Of a stretch of 51,884 nucleotides of DNA, positions 1 through 7,633 are shown piece by piece. Source of the stretch: Alteromonas antoniana (lineage in GTDB: Bacteria > Pseudomonadota > Gammaproteobacteria > Enterobacterales > Alteromonadaceae); contig NZ_JAESDH010000029.1 in the NCBI RefSeq assembly GCF_019249295.1, forward strand, positions 1 through 51,884, read 5' to 3'. The notes under the pieces are model-generated. The model was not told the origin of the DNA. It worked only from the letters and a program-made list of their open reading frames with translations, and did not search any database. Each line of letters begins with the position of its first letter. Positions within the stretch are counted from its first letter, which is position 1. The position numbers and the translations under genes are program-made.

Positions 1-75
1 GGTCGTTAGCTCAGTTGGTAGAGCAGTTGACTTTTAATCAATTGGTCGCTGGTTCGAATCCAGCACGACCCACCA
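1..75 (+). tRNA. tRNA-Lys (anticodon TTT), missing its first base
   Basis: The cloverleaf can be followed by eye: D-arm at about 9-25, anticodon TTT in the loop near 33-35, T-arm with GGTTCGAATCC at 51-61, and acceptor 3' strand ACGACCC followed by A and CCA at 65-75. The 5' acceptor strand reads GGTCGT, so the first G of a seven-base GGGTCGT strand lies one base before the window. CCA is encoded. No promoter is visible because the upstream region is cut off. Confidence 0.95.
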
Positions 76-420
76 TCAAGCCTCTTTCCTAAGTATTAAA
101 ATAAACTTCCAAAAAAGAAATTAAGCCCGCGCAGGATTCCAACCAGCGAAGCGGTTCGACACCCGAGCATCGCGAAGAGCCTTTACGCTGCAAAGGTTCG
201 GTACTTTCCTAATTATCCTGTGTAATGCCTTCAAACCCGACAATGCCTGATATTACCTCTCTGCAGTAATTTGCTGTGGCCGCTACGTTGCGTTTTCAGA
301 AAGTACATTAAAAACTCAATGCAGGTAATCGCATTGCCAGCAGATACGTAGCAACGCCTATTACGGTAAAAGTAACGAACACCCTGTCTGAATGCATGAA
401 CAGGAAGGTTGAAAAGCGTG
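76..420. other. Intergenic stretch between tRNA-Lys and the nadA control region
   Basis: No convincing gene on either strand. Two small stems can be seen (AACC...GGTT near 140-155 and CCTTT...AAAGG near 180-197), neither followed by a run of T, so no clear terminator for tRNA-Lys. The only long frame here is antisense, with no Shine-Dalgarno sequence and no recognisable protein. Confidence 0.5.
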
Positions 421-438
421 CAAACGTTATTACGTTTG
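421..438. promoter_or_regulatory. Perfect inverted repeat upstream of nadA (possible operator)
   Basis: Two 7-base arms, CAAACGT and ACGTTTG, flank a TATT spacer. The dyad ends 27 bases before the nadA -10 hexamer, so a bound protein would cover the -35 region. NAD synthesis genes are commonly under repressor control in bacteria; which regulator would bind here cannot be told from the sequence. Confidence 0.4.
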
Positions 439-465
439 TAGTATGTAATTTTTATGACAGTCGGG

Positions 466-471
466 TATAAT
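466..471 (+). promoter_or_regulatory. nadA -10 box (TATAAT)
   Basis: A perfect TATAAT lies 36 bases before the chosen nadA start. No good -35 hexamer is found at 16-18 bases spacing, which fits a promoter depending on an activator or controlled through the dyad at 421-438. Its position also argues against the in-frame ATG at 454, which would lie upstream of the transcript start. Confidence 0.5.
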
Positions 472-507
472 CCTCGGCCTTGTCGCAATACAGATGCAGG
501 TTTCACG

Positions 508-1569
508 ATGTCAGCAGTGTTTCGGGTGGATCAGGTAGAGTATCCATTTCCAAGCAAACCAGAACCACTCAGTGCCGATCGCAAAGCTACCCTTAAAGAA
601 GAAATCAAATCACTTCTCAAGGCGCGCAATGCGGTAATGGTCGCTCATTATTATACCGATCCGGAAATTCAGGCGTTAGCTGAAGAAACCGGTGGTTGCG
701 TAGCCGACTCCCTTGAAATGGCGCGTTTTGGGCGAGATGCAAAAGAGCAAACCCTGATCGTAGCCGGGGTTCGCTTCATGGGTGAAACTGCAAAAATCCT
801 CAGTCCTGAAAAAACCGTTTTGATGCCAACATTAGAGGCTACCTGTTCGCTGGATATTGGCTGTCCGGTAAAAGAGTTCAGTGAGTTCTGCGACCAGCAT
901 CCCGATCATACCGTTGTGGTTTACGCAAACACTTCTGCAGCGGTAAAAGCGCGGGCTGACTGGGTAGTGACATCCAGTATCGCGCTGGAGATTGTTGAGC
1001 ATCTGGACTCGCAGGGCAAAAAGATAATCTGGGGGCCGGACCGCCACCTGGGCTCTTACATTGCCAAGCAGACAGGTGCCGATATGTTGATGTGGCAGGG
1101 TGAGTGTATTGTGCATGACGAGTTCTCTGCACAGAAGCTTCAGGACATGAAAGTGCTTTACCCGGATGCGGCAGTGCTTGTGCACCCTGAGTCGCCTGCC
1201 AGTGTGGTAGAGATGGCCGATGCGGTAGGCTCTACCAGCCAACTGATTAAAGCCTCTCAAACCATGGATAACGATACGTTTATTGTGGCAACAGACAAAG
1301 GCATCTTTTACAAGATGCAGCAACTGACACCAGGAAAGACGTTTATCGAGGCCCCAACGGCCGGTAACGGCGCAACTTGCAAAAGCTGCGCTCACTGCCC
1401 GTGGATGGCAATGAATGGCCTGGAGGCGATTAAGCGCTCTCTGAGTGGTTCAAACGAAGGCCATGAGATCTTTGTTGATGACATGTTGCGAACCAAAGCA
1501 TTGATCCCACTGGACCGGATGCTGGAGTTTTCAGCGCAACTTAAATTAAAAGTAGCAGGAAACGCTTAA
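508..1569 (+). CDS. nadA: Quinolinate synthase NadA
   Basis: NadA condenses iminoaspartate with dihydroxyacetone phosphate to quinolinate in de novo NAD synthesis, using an oxygen-sensitive [4Fe-4S] cluster in the cytoplasm. With the start at 508 the protein is 353 residues and the cluster cysteines fall at C113 ([10 protein letters not shown]), C200 ([10 protein letters not shown]) and C297 (CKSCAHCPW), the same numbers as in E. coli NadA. This match, and the TATAAT at 466-471, are why the in-frame ATG at 454 was not used. A CAGG at 497-500 is a weak ribosome site. No nadB is adjacent. The gene stands alone between tRNA-Lys and tRNA-Ser. Confidence 0.96.
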   Translation: MSAVFRVDQVEYPFPSKPEPLSADRKATLKEEIKSLLKARNAVMVAHYYTDPEIQALAEETGGCVADSLEMARFGRDAKEQTLIVAGVRFMGETAKILSPEKTVLMPTLEATCSLDIGCPVKEFSEFCDQHPDHTVVVYANTSAAVKARADWVVTSSIALEIVEHLDSQGKKIIWGPDRHLGSYIAKQTGADMLMWQGECIVHDEFSAQKLQDMKVLYPDAAVLVHPESPASVVEMADAVGSTSQLIKASQTMDNDTFIVATDKGIFYKMQQLTPGKTFIEAPTAGNGATCKSCAHCPWMAMNGLEAIKRSLSGSNEGHEIFVDDMLRTKALIPLDRMLEFSAQLKLKVAGNA

Positions 1570-1605
1570 TATCTGCTCAGTTGGTTAGTTTTTCCTGACT
1601 TTATC

Positions 1606-1634
1606 TTGATTCAGCGCGCGAGTTTACCTACTAT
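1606..1634 (+). promoter_or_regulatory. Promoter of tRNA-Ser
   Basis: TTGATT (1606-1611) and TACTAT (1629-1634) are separated by 17 bases. The bases after the -10 are CGCGCGC, a GC-rich discriminator typical of stable-RNA promoters under stringent control. The GCGCGCG at 1614-1620 could also pair with CGCGCGC at 1636-1642. Confidence 0.6.
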
Positions 1635-1686
1635 ACGCGCGCTTAATCTGTTCACGGGCGTTTAGCCTGGAACAAAGCAACAATTT

Positions 1687-1777
1687 GGAGAGATGGCTGA
1701 GTGGCTGAAGGCGCACGCCTGGAAAGTGTGTATACGTTTGTAGCGTATCGAGGGTTCGAATCCCTCTCTCTCCGCCA
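1687..1777 (+). tRNA. tRNA-Ser (anticodon GGA)
   Basis: A class II tRNA of 91 bases including encoded CCA. The acceptor stem pairs GGAGAGA (1687-1693) with TCTCTCC ending at 1773, followed by G and CCA. The anticodon loop reads CTGGAAA with GGA in the centre. A long variable arm (GTGTGTATACGTTTGTAGCG region) is present, as expected for serine tRNA, and the T-arm carries GGTTCGAATCC. Confidence 0.96.
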
Positions 1778-1787
1778 GATACAAAAG

Positions 1788-1811
1788 AACCGCCCTTGTG
1801 GCGGTTTTTTT
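1788..1811 (+). terminator. Rho-independent terminator of tRNA-Ser
   Basis: Stem AACCGCC (1788-1794) pairs with GGCGGTT (1800-1806) around the loop CTTGT, followed by a run of T. Confidence 0.85.
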
Positions 1812-2070
1812 ATATGTGATGGAAGGGTGAGTAAATCCCTCTGCGCAGGCTATCAACGCTTGCGTCCGTGTGATGACTTTATCTATTTTTTTGTCCTGAG
1901 TGATGTCTGACGCTGGAGTAATTCAGTACGCACACAAGTAGTAATCAAAAGCGATTTCATCTTAAATTATTTACGAATTCTCAGCATATCCTGAATTGCA
2001 CAATGTGACTTTTGGCACATGGGAGCGACGAGCGAAGCCATTATCATCATGATCACTAATTAAAAAAGTG

Positions 2071-3096
2071 ATGACATTGATGAACAAAATATTTTTGCTG
2101 CTGAGTATGTTCTTAACGGGCACCGCTATTGCCGCCAGTGATGTAGCCTATTCAGAGGTTGACTTTATCAACCCCGATACACAGCAACCGGTTAAACTAT
2201 CTGTCTGGTATCCCGCAGGAGAACAATGTGCTGATGCAAAACTTTGTTTGTCCAAAACCGTTCGACCTGATGAGACTATTCTTTTATCGCACGGGGCGAT
2301 GGGTTCTGCCAGAGAACTCAATTGGATTGGTTATGCCACAGCATCGCAGGGTTTTGTCACCGTCGGGATAAATCACTTCGGTGAGTCCTGGGCATATGGC
2401 CCGGAAAGCATTCAACCAGATGCTGCACTAAAGATATGGCGCCGGGCCACTGAAGTCTCGGCGGTGTTAGACTTGCTTCAGCTCAATCGGGCAGACAGCG
2501 ATGGTCACATTGATTTACTGAATCGCCCTGTCAGTTGGCAAAACGTCACGGCAATTGGCTTTTCTTCCGGTGGTTCAACAGTCATTGCCCTAGCCGGTGG
2601 AAGATATGCACCTTCTCAAGCGCGAATATATTGCGCATCAGCACGGGCGCAGGGCGATTTGGGCTGCAACTATGTTAAGCGCTCCTCTAAACAAACTATC
2701 TCAATGGAAGAGGCAACTGGCAATTATCGCGATCAACGAGTGACTAAAGTGATAGCGCTCGATCCAGCAGCAGGGCCGATGACGACAGAAAAGAGTCTCA
2801 AGAACATTACGATCCCGGTTATGATCTTCGGAGCCAGACAAAACAATTTTTTACCTTTTGCTAATCACGCCGGTTTCTATGCATCTACAATTCCCAATGC
2901 CGCATTGTATTCGTTGAATAATGATGCGGGACATTTTGTGTTTATCGATAAATGCCAGCACACTCACCAAGCCATGGGGATTTCATTATGTGAAGATCGA
3001 AGAGGCGTTGATCGGGATAAAATTCATCAGCAACTGTACCCCAGACTGTTCCGGTTTATTTACTCAGGAACCCAGTCTCTGGCGGGAGCCGGGTGA
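2071..3096 (+). CDS. Secreted alpha/beta hydrolase (dienelactone hydrolase / PAF-acetylhydrolase-like)
   Basis: The 341-residue product begins with a Sec signal peptide (hydrophobic residues 7-21, cleavage near AIA|ASD), so it acts in the periplasm or outside the cell. A nucleophile elbow G-F-S-S-G places the catalytic Ser at 165; the His is probably in DAGHFVF (288) and an Asp in ALDPAAG. The order and spacing match bacterial esterases resembling platelet-activating-factor acetylhydrolase; the substrate cannot be told. Starts possible in frame are GTG 2068, ATG 2071 and ATG 2080; none has a strong ribosome site, and 2071 is a compromise. A terminator follows directly, so it is probably monocistronic. 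Confidence 0.75.
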   Translation: MTLMNKIFLLLSMFLTGTAIAASDVAYSEVDFINPDTQQPVKLSVWYPAGEQCADAKLCLSKTVRPDETILLSHGAMGSARELNWIGYATASQGFVTVGINHFGESWAYGPESIQPDAALKIWRRATEVSAVLDLLQLNRADSDGHIDLLNRPVSWQNVTAIGFSSGGSTVIALAGGRYAPSQARIYCASARAQGDLGCNYVKRSSKQTISMEEATGNYRDQRVTKVIALDPAAGPMTTEKSLKNITIPVMIFGARQNNFLPFANHAGFYASTIPNAALYSLNNDAGHFVFIDKCQHTHQAMGISLCEDRRGVDRDKIHQQLYPRLFRFIYSGTQSLAGAG

Positions 3097-3117
3097 ACGG
3101 GGGGTGTTCGCGGACAA

Positions 3118-3146
3118 TAAAAAGCCACGTCACAGCGTGGCTTTTT
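3118..3146. terminator. Bidirectional terminator between hydrolase and Sel1-repeat gene
   Basis: GCCACG (3124-3129) pairs with CGTGGC (3136-3141) around TCACAG, flanked by A-run on the left and T-run on the right. It can serve the convergent genes on both strands. Confidence 0.8.
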
Positions 3147-3218
3147 ACTACGTAAACGTCGCTTGAAGGGGATACTCAACTCGCCAGAGTACCCCAGTAG
3201 CCGTTTGTAGAGGACTCG

Positions 3219-4079
3219 TTAACCGCGCGCCGCCCACAATGCATATTCAAAAGGTGTACGCACTGAGTATGCTACGTAACGCTGCCAGTTTTCAGCAGGT
3301 ACACTTGAACAGCTGAATACGTCATCACAGTCGCGACCACGAATGCGGGTACCGGTTGATTTCTTATGAATATCTCTCGGTAGTGCCTTAAATAACGCCA
3401 GGCCATGGTCAAGGATTTCGCGCAGATTCGGGCCATTAACTTCAATCACCTCAAAGCGGGAATCTTCTGGCGGTAAACGCATCGCGGACAGTTCTTTACT
3501 CTCATTACCTGGGAATAAAGAATCCGGGGCACGTTCAACGGCAGCAACGGTTAATGGCATCTGTTCTGCGTTAAGTACGCCTTCTTCGTTCAGTCGCGAC
3601 AGCACGTAAATAACGTTGCGGTTTTGTGATTTGATTGAAGCGGCAATCCAGTCATCTGCAACTTCAAGGTTTTTAAAACCATAGCGGTCATTTGAAAGCA
3701 CTTCGCCCATAAAATAAATGGCGTTAGGGTGACCACGCTTAGCCGCATCAGACAAATAGGTGAGACCTTTATCACGATCGTCTTCATCTTCGCTGGTCAG
3801 CAATAAAAGACCGGCTTTGTATCTTCCGAGAACTGATCCCCATCTTGCCGCTTTCATGTAAGCATCCAGGGCTTCTTCTTTATCTATCTCGGTACCATAG
3901 CCATTCAGGTACATATCACCAAGCATCGCTGCTGCGTCAATATGTGATTTCGCATAACGCTTATAATCGTTGAAGTATTCTTTACACTGGCTGGTATCGC
4001 ACTTTCCGATTTTTACTTCTTCGGCGAGCGCAGAGAACGTGCTGAGGGTCGCTGCAAGTAGCAAAATTCTTTTTATCAT
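3219..4079 (-). CDS. Exported Sel1-repeat protein
   Basis: A 286-residue protein with a signal peptide (MIKRILLLAATLSTFSALA, cleavage before EEVK). Residues about 40-150 hold Sel1-like helical repeats with the usual alternation of LGDMYLNGYG and A..W.. signatures; such repeats mediate protein-protein contacts. The C-terminal third has paired cysteines (RDCDDVFSCSS) that may form a disulphide in the periplasm, and is not a domain I recognise. Start: a GTG at 4085 is one base from AAGGA, whereas ATG 4079 is seven bases from it, so 4079 is used. No operon partner. Confidence 0.75.
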   Translation of the reverse strand: MIKRILLLAATLSTFSALAEEVKIGKCDTSQCKEYFNDYKRYAKSHIDAAAMLGDMYLNGYGTEIDKEEALDAYMKAARWGSVLGRYKAGLLLLTSEDEDDRDKGLTYLSDAAKRGHPNAIYFMGEVLSNDRYGFKNLEVADDWIAASIKSQNRNVIYVLSRLNEEGVLNAEQMPLTVAAVERAPDSLFPGNESKELSAMRLPPEDSRFEVIEVNGPNLREILDHGLALFKALPRDIHKKSTGTRIRGRDCDDVFSCSSVPAENWQRYVAYSVRTPFEYALWAARG

Positions 4080-4451
4080 TTTCACATCCTTGATAGTAAT
4101 GGCATTGTGACGAAATATAAGGAGGAGGCGAATAAGTCTATAACCACTCAGCTACTTGTGCAGAGCATAAATTTATTCGTCTCTACCTTAACCATAACCC
4201 AAACTTTTTAAGATGCACAAGGTTTGTGCATGGGAATATGCCGATATCCCATTACCACTGTGAGTAAACTTTTTTCTCCGATGCGCGTGGTCTGATTGCA
4301 ACAAAATCGGTCAAAACGTCGTCAACCGCTTACGGTTACTGGTTTTCGTGAAGATCCTTAAATTCCTGAAGTTACGTATACTTACGACGACTTCGAATGA
4401 AAAATGTAAATGTAAAAAAATGTTATCAGCAACAGATAAGGGGCAACCGTT
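4080..4451. promoter_or_regulatory. Divergent intergenic region with a perfect dyad at 4213-4231
   Basis: This region lies between the divergent Sel1-repeat and MDR genes and holds no gene I can support. At 4213-4231 the arms ATGCACAA and TTGTGCAT flank GGT, a perfect 8-base inverted repeat; a further TTGTGCA half-site lies at 4156-4162. It looks like a repressor or activator site, but no regulator gene is next to it. Confidence 0.4.
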
Positions 4452-5462
4452 ATGAAAGTGATGCGAATCGACAACCCAGATGCAGGGCTGGACGGAATGA
4501 CGATGACCGAGGAAGCAGAGCCCGGTAAGCCAGGAGAAGGACAAATAAAGGTAAGGCTGTTAGCAAGCTCGCTTAACTTTCACGATTATGGTGTAGCCAG
4601 TGGTCGTATGCCGCCTGAAAAAGGACGGATCCCATTATCGGACGGGGCCGGTGTAGTTGAAGCAGTTGGCGACAATGTCACGGCGCTGAAACCCGGTGAC
4701 CGCGTGGTTTCTGTTTTTTTCCCTGACTGGGAAACGGGTGGCCCAACCATAGATAACTTCAGTCGTACACCCGGAGACGGTATCGATGGCTACGCCCGTG
4801 ACTGCGTAATTACGCCGGCGAATTGGTTTACCCGTTCTCCGGCTGGTTGGTCGCACCAGGAGTCAGCAACGATTACTACAGCAGGATTGACCGCCTGGCG
4901 GGCACTGGCGGTTGAAGCAAAGATAAAGCCGGGAGATACCGTGTTATTACTGGGTACCGGCGGCGTTTCTATTTACGCACTGCAAATTGCCAAAGCCTGT
5001 GGAGCACGCGTTGCCATTACTTCTTCCAGCGACGAGAAACTGGAGAAAGCCGTAGCCATGGGGGCGGATTACACCATAAATTACCGCGAGCATGACAACT
5101 GGGGAGAAAAGGTTCGTGAGTGGACCGGCGGGGAAGGCGTCGACCACGTAGTGGAAGTGGGAGGCCCGGTTACACTGGCCAATAGCATAGACGCCTGTCG
5201 GGTCGGCGGTAATATCGTATTAATCGGTGTGTTGACAGGACTTGGCGGGGAAGTCCCTACTGCTGATTTGATGCGCAAGCAGATTACCCTGACTGGTATT
5301 ATCGTGGGCAGCCATCAGCATCAGCGCGACTTTGTTAAAGCGCTGGAAACCATGAAATTTAAACCGGTAATTGATAAGTCGTTTACCCTGGATAATCTGG
5401 CCGATGCCTTTCGGTACGAAGAATCCGGTGCGCATTTTGGAAAAATCTGCATCACAATATAG
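4452..5462 (+). CDS. Zinc-independent MDR-family NAD(P)-dependent oxidoreductase
   Basis: A 336-residue medium-chain dehydrogenase/reductase of the quinone-oxidoreductase/alcohol-dehydrogenase type (COG0604-like). The N-terminal GroES-like domain (about 1-125) lacks the zinc-ligand Cys and His-Glu pattern of true alcohol dehydrogenases. The Rossmann fold has GTGGVS at 168-173 followed by typical SSSDEKLEKAVAMGA. It probably reduces an enone or quinone with NADPH; the substrate is unknown. A good ribosome site (AAGGGG) precedes the ATG by about 8 bases. It is monocistronic by spacing. Confidence 0.85.
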   Translation: MKVMRIDNPDAGLDGMTMTEEAEPGKPGEGQIKVRLLASSLNFHDYGVASGRMPPEKGRIPLSDGAGVVEAVGDNVTALKPGDRVVSVFFPDWETGGPTIDNFSRTPGDGIDGYARDCVITPANWFTRSPAGWSHQESATITTAGLTAWRALAVEAKIKPGDTVLLLGTGGVSIYALQIAKACGARVAITSSSDEKLEKAVAMGADYTINYREHDNWGEKVREWTGGEGVDHVVEVGGPVTLANSIDACRVGGNIVLIGVLTGLGGEVPTADLMRKQITLTGIIVGSHQHQRDFVKALETMKFKPVIDKSFTLDNLADAFRYEESGAHFGKICITI

Positions 5463-5628
5463 TTTTTATCCCTACCTGTAACGTCGCTCTGTCGGTTGTA
5501 GTTTCTCAATATGCAAGTCTCCGGCATGGCTCAACTCACACTGTCAGTGGTCCTTGCTGCTGGCAGTTGTCTCGACATGCTGCTATAGGGTAGTGTAATG
5601 AAAGCGCTATCATGAAAAGGAAAGGGAT

Positions 5629-6963
5629 GTGTTCAAGCGAACAGTGTTAAGTCTGTCGGCTGTGGTCTGGTTGTTGGCAGGCTGTCAGAGCGGCGATGGC
5701 CGTTATGACAAGGCGACGAGCGAGACCGAAGATACTGCATCAACGGCCATACCGGTATCGCTGACTCAGCAGGAAGGTAAGTGGTTATTGCTGCGCGATG
5801 GTGAACCCTACTTTATTAAAGGGGCGGGGGGGAGTGCAGATTTTGCCTACCTTGCCGCTGTTGGCGGAAATTCGGTACGAACCTGGAGCACAGAAAACGC
5901 TAGCCGCGTTCTGGACAGCGCACAACAACAAGGGCTGACGGTGATGCTCGGGTTAAGCCTCGGGAAAGAGCGCCATGGTTTCGATTACGATGACGCCGAT
6001 GCTGTTGCGCAACAAAAAGAACGCATTCGGAAAACCGTGCTGAAATACAAAGATCATCCCGCGCTGCTGGCGTGGGGAATTGGTAACGAGGTTGATCTTT
6101 TCTATACCAATACAAATGTCTGGTATGCAGTGCAGGATATCGCAGCCATGATCCAAAAGTTGGATCCGAATCATCTGGTCACTACGGTCGTGGCGGGTAT
6201 CAATGAAGAAAAAGCCGGTTTAATTGCCGAGCGGGTGCCCGATATTGATTATCTGAGCATTAACATTTACGGCGGTCTGGAGGATTTGCCCCAGACCCTA
6301 AAAAGTATCGGTTACCAGGACGCGTATGTGGTGACGGAGTGGGGGCCTACCGGACACTGGGAAATTCAGAAAACCGACTGGGGGGCACCCATCGAGCAGA
6401 CCAGCACGGAAAAAGCGGCGATTTATCAAAAGCGATATCAGCGCGGTATTGCTGCCGCTCCAAAGCAGGCGCTTGGCTCCTACGCGTTTCTCTGGGGACA
6501 GAAGCAGGAAACAACCCCCACGTGGTACGGTGTTTTTACCGATTCCGGCAAACCCAACGAAGTGGTCGATGCGCTTGAGTTTTTATGGACGGGAGAGTGG
6601 CCTTCAGTACGCGCTCCCTCCATTAATCAGTTCACCTTAAATGACGCTGTGGCATCTGACAGTATTCGTGTAGAGGCGAACAGCACGGTGAATGCCTACG
6701 TTGACCTCAATATTGATGATGGACAAACCGTAAGTTTCCGCTGGGAAATTCTGCCGGAAAGTACCGATATTAAATCCGGCGGGGATCCTGAGTCGAGACC
6801 GTCAGCGGTGACCGGACGTATTATATCCCATGATAATAATGGCAAAATGCAGTTTGCTGCCCCTGATGATCCCGGTGCTTACCGTTTATTCGTTTACGCG
6901 GAAAATCAGGCGGGAAAAGTGGCCACTGCTAATATCCCATTCTGGGTAAACGAAGGCGGATAA
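5629..6963 (+). CDS. Lipoprotein with a glycoside-hydrolase TIM-barrel domain
   Basis: A 444-residue protein starting at GTG 5629 after AAGGAAAGGG. Residues 1-19 are a lipoprotein signal with lipobox LAGC (C19), so it is anchored to a membrane. Residues about 45-330 resemble the catalytic barrel of GH2/GH5-like enzymes: GIGNEVD places a candidate acid/base Glu at 154 and VVTEWGP a candidate nucleophile Glu at 237. The last ~110 residues look like a beta-sandwich (Ig/CBM-like). This suggests a surface or periplasmic glycosidase or transglycosylase; I cannot name the sugar. No polysaccharide-utilisation neighbours (TonB receptor, SusD) are nearby, so it stands alone. Confidence 0.7.
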   Translation: MFKRTVLSLSAVVWLLAGCQSGDGRYDKATSETEDTASTAIPVSLTQQEGKWLLLRDGEPYFIKGAGGSADFAYLAAVGGNSVRTWSTENASRVLDSAQQQGLTVMLGLSLGKERHGFDYDDADAVAQQKERIRKTVLKYKDHPALLAWGIGNEVDLFYTNTNVWYAVQDIAAMIQKLDPNHLVTTVVAGINEEKAGLIAERVPDIDYLSINIYGGLEDLPQTLKSIGYQDAYVVTEWGPTGHWEIQKTDWGAPIEQTSTEKAAIYQKRYQRGIAAAPKQALGSYAFLWGQKQETTPTWYGVFTDSGKPNEVVDALEFLWTGEWPSVRAPSINQFTLNDAVASDSIRVEANSTVNAYVDLNIDDGQTVSFRWEILPESTDIKSGGDPESRPSAVTGRIISHDNNGKMQFAAPDDPGAYRLFVYAENQAGKVATANIPFWVNEGG

Positions 6964-7134
6964 GCAAAGGTGGGTAAACAAAGCCCGCTAAAAAGTGGCG
7001 GAGATCTCAGTATTGCGCGGCATCAAGCTTTGGCGTGACCTTAGTCGCTCAGCTATGATTTAGCAGGTCAGATTATTGGCTATTTTCGCCGGCTGCTTTA
7101 CTATGATTACACCGTATTTTCACGACCAAGCATC

Positions 7135-7560
7135 ATGAGTCTGGCACAAATAATGACGACCCGGGTGGTTAGCGTTCATATGGACGACCCACTTTCTACA
7201 TTACAGTCGTTGTTCAACGCGACCGGTTTTCACCACCTTATGGTTGTCCACAACGATGAACTGATGGGCATTATTTCTGATCGCGATATGCTTAAAGCGA
7301 TTAGTCCGTTTATCGACACTATCAGCGAACGCGAGAAAGACAGGGCAACATTGGAGCGTAAGGCGCATCAGATAATGACCCGTGATGTGATCACCGCGCG
7401 CCCGAATGACACCATCGTTAAAGCTGTCGGTATATTTAACCGCCATAAAATCTCATGCCTGCCGGTAGTCGATAAATTCAACCGGCCGGTTGGGGTGGTC
7501 TCCTGGCGGGACATCTTGCGCTATATTGAGGACATGGTAAATGTGAAAAAGCAGCGCTAG
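7135..7560 (+). CDS. CBS-domain pair protein
   Basis: A 141-residue cytoplasmic protein made of two CBS motifs (about 5-60 and 78-135), each with the usual D.L..... and G.v..rD pattern (GIISDRDMLKA; GVVSWRDILRYI). CBS pairs bind adenosine nucleotides such as AMP, ATP or SAM and act as energy sensors. There is no enzymatic domain attached, so its partner is unknown. Confidence 0.85.
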   Translation: MSLAQIMTTRVVSVHMDDPLSTLQSLFNATGFHHLMVVHNDELMGIISDRDMLKAISPFIDTISEREKDRATLERKAHQIMTRDVITARPNDTIVKAVGIFNRHKISCLPVVDKFNRPVGVVSWRDILRYIEDMVNVKKQR

Positions 7561-7596
7561 GAAAGGTGCGAACACAGACGTATTCGCACCTTTCCT
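7559..7596. terminator. Long hairpin between convergent genes
   Basis: AGGAAAGGTGCGAA (7559-7572) pairs perfectly with TTCGCACCTTTCCT (7583-7596) around a 10-base loop. There is no long T-run, so it may act as an mRNA-end stabiliser or weak terminator for the CBS gene and the RND operon on the other strand. Confidence 0.55.
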
Positions 7597-7633
7597 GGAT
7601 TAGGCCAGCGCCAGCACTGCCGTAGATGTCACT

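Noticed and set aside
454..507. ATG 454 as nadA start
   Set aside because: It lies upstream of the TATAAT box, and the cysteine numbering fits E. coli NadA only from ATG 508.
832..1395. Long antisense frame inside nadA
   Set aside because: It mirrors a highly conserved gene, has no ribosome site and its translation resembles no protein.
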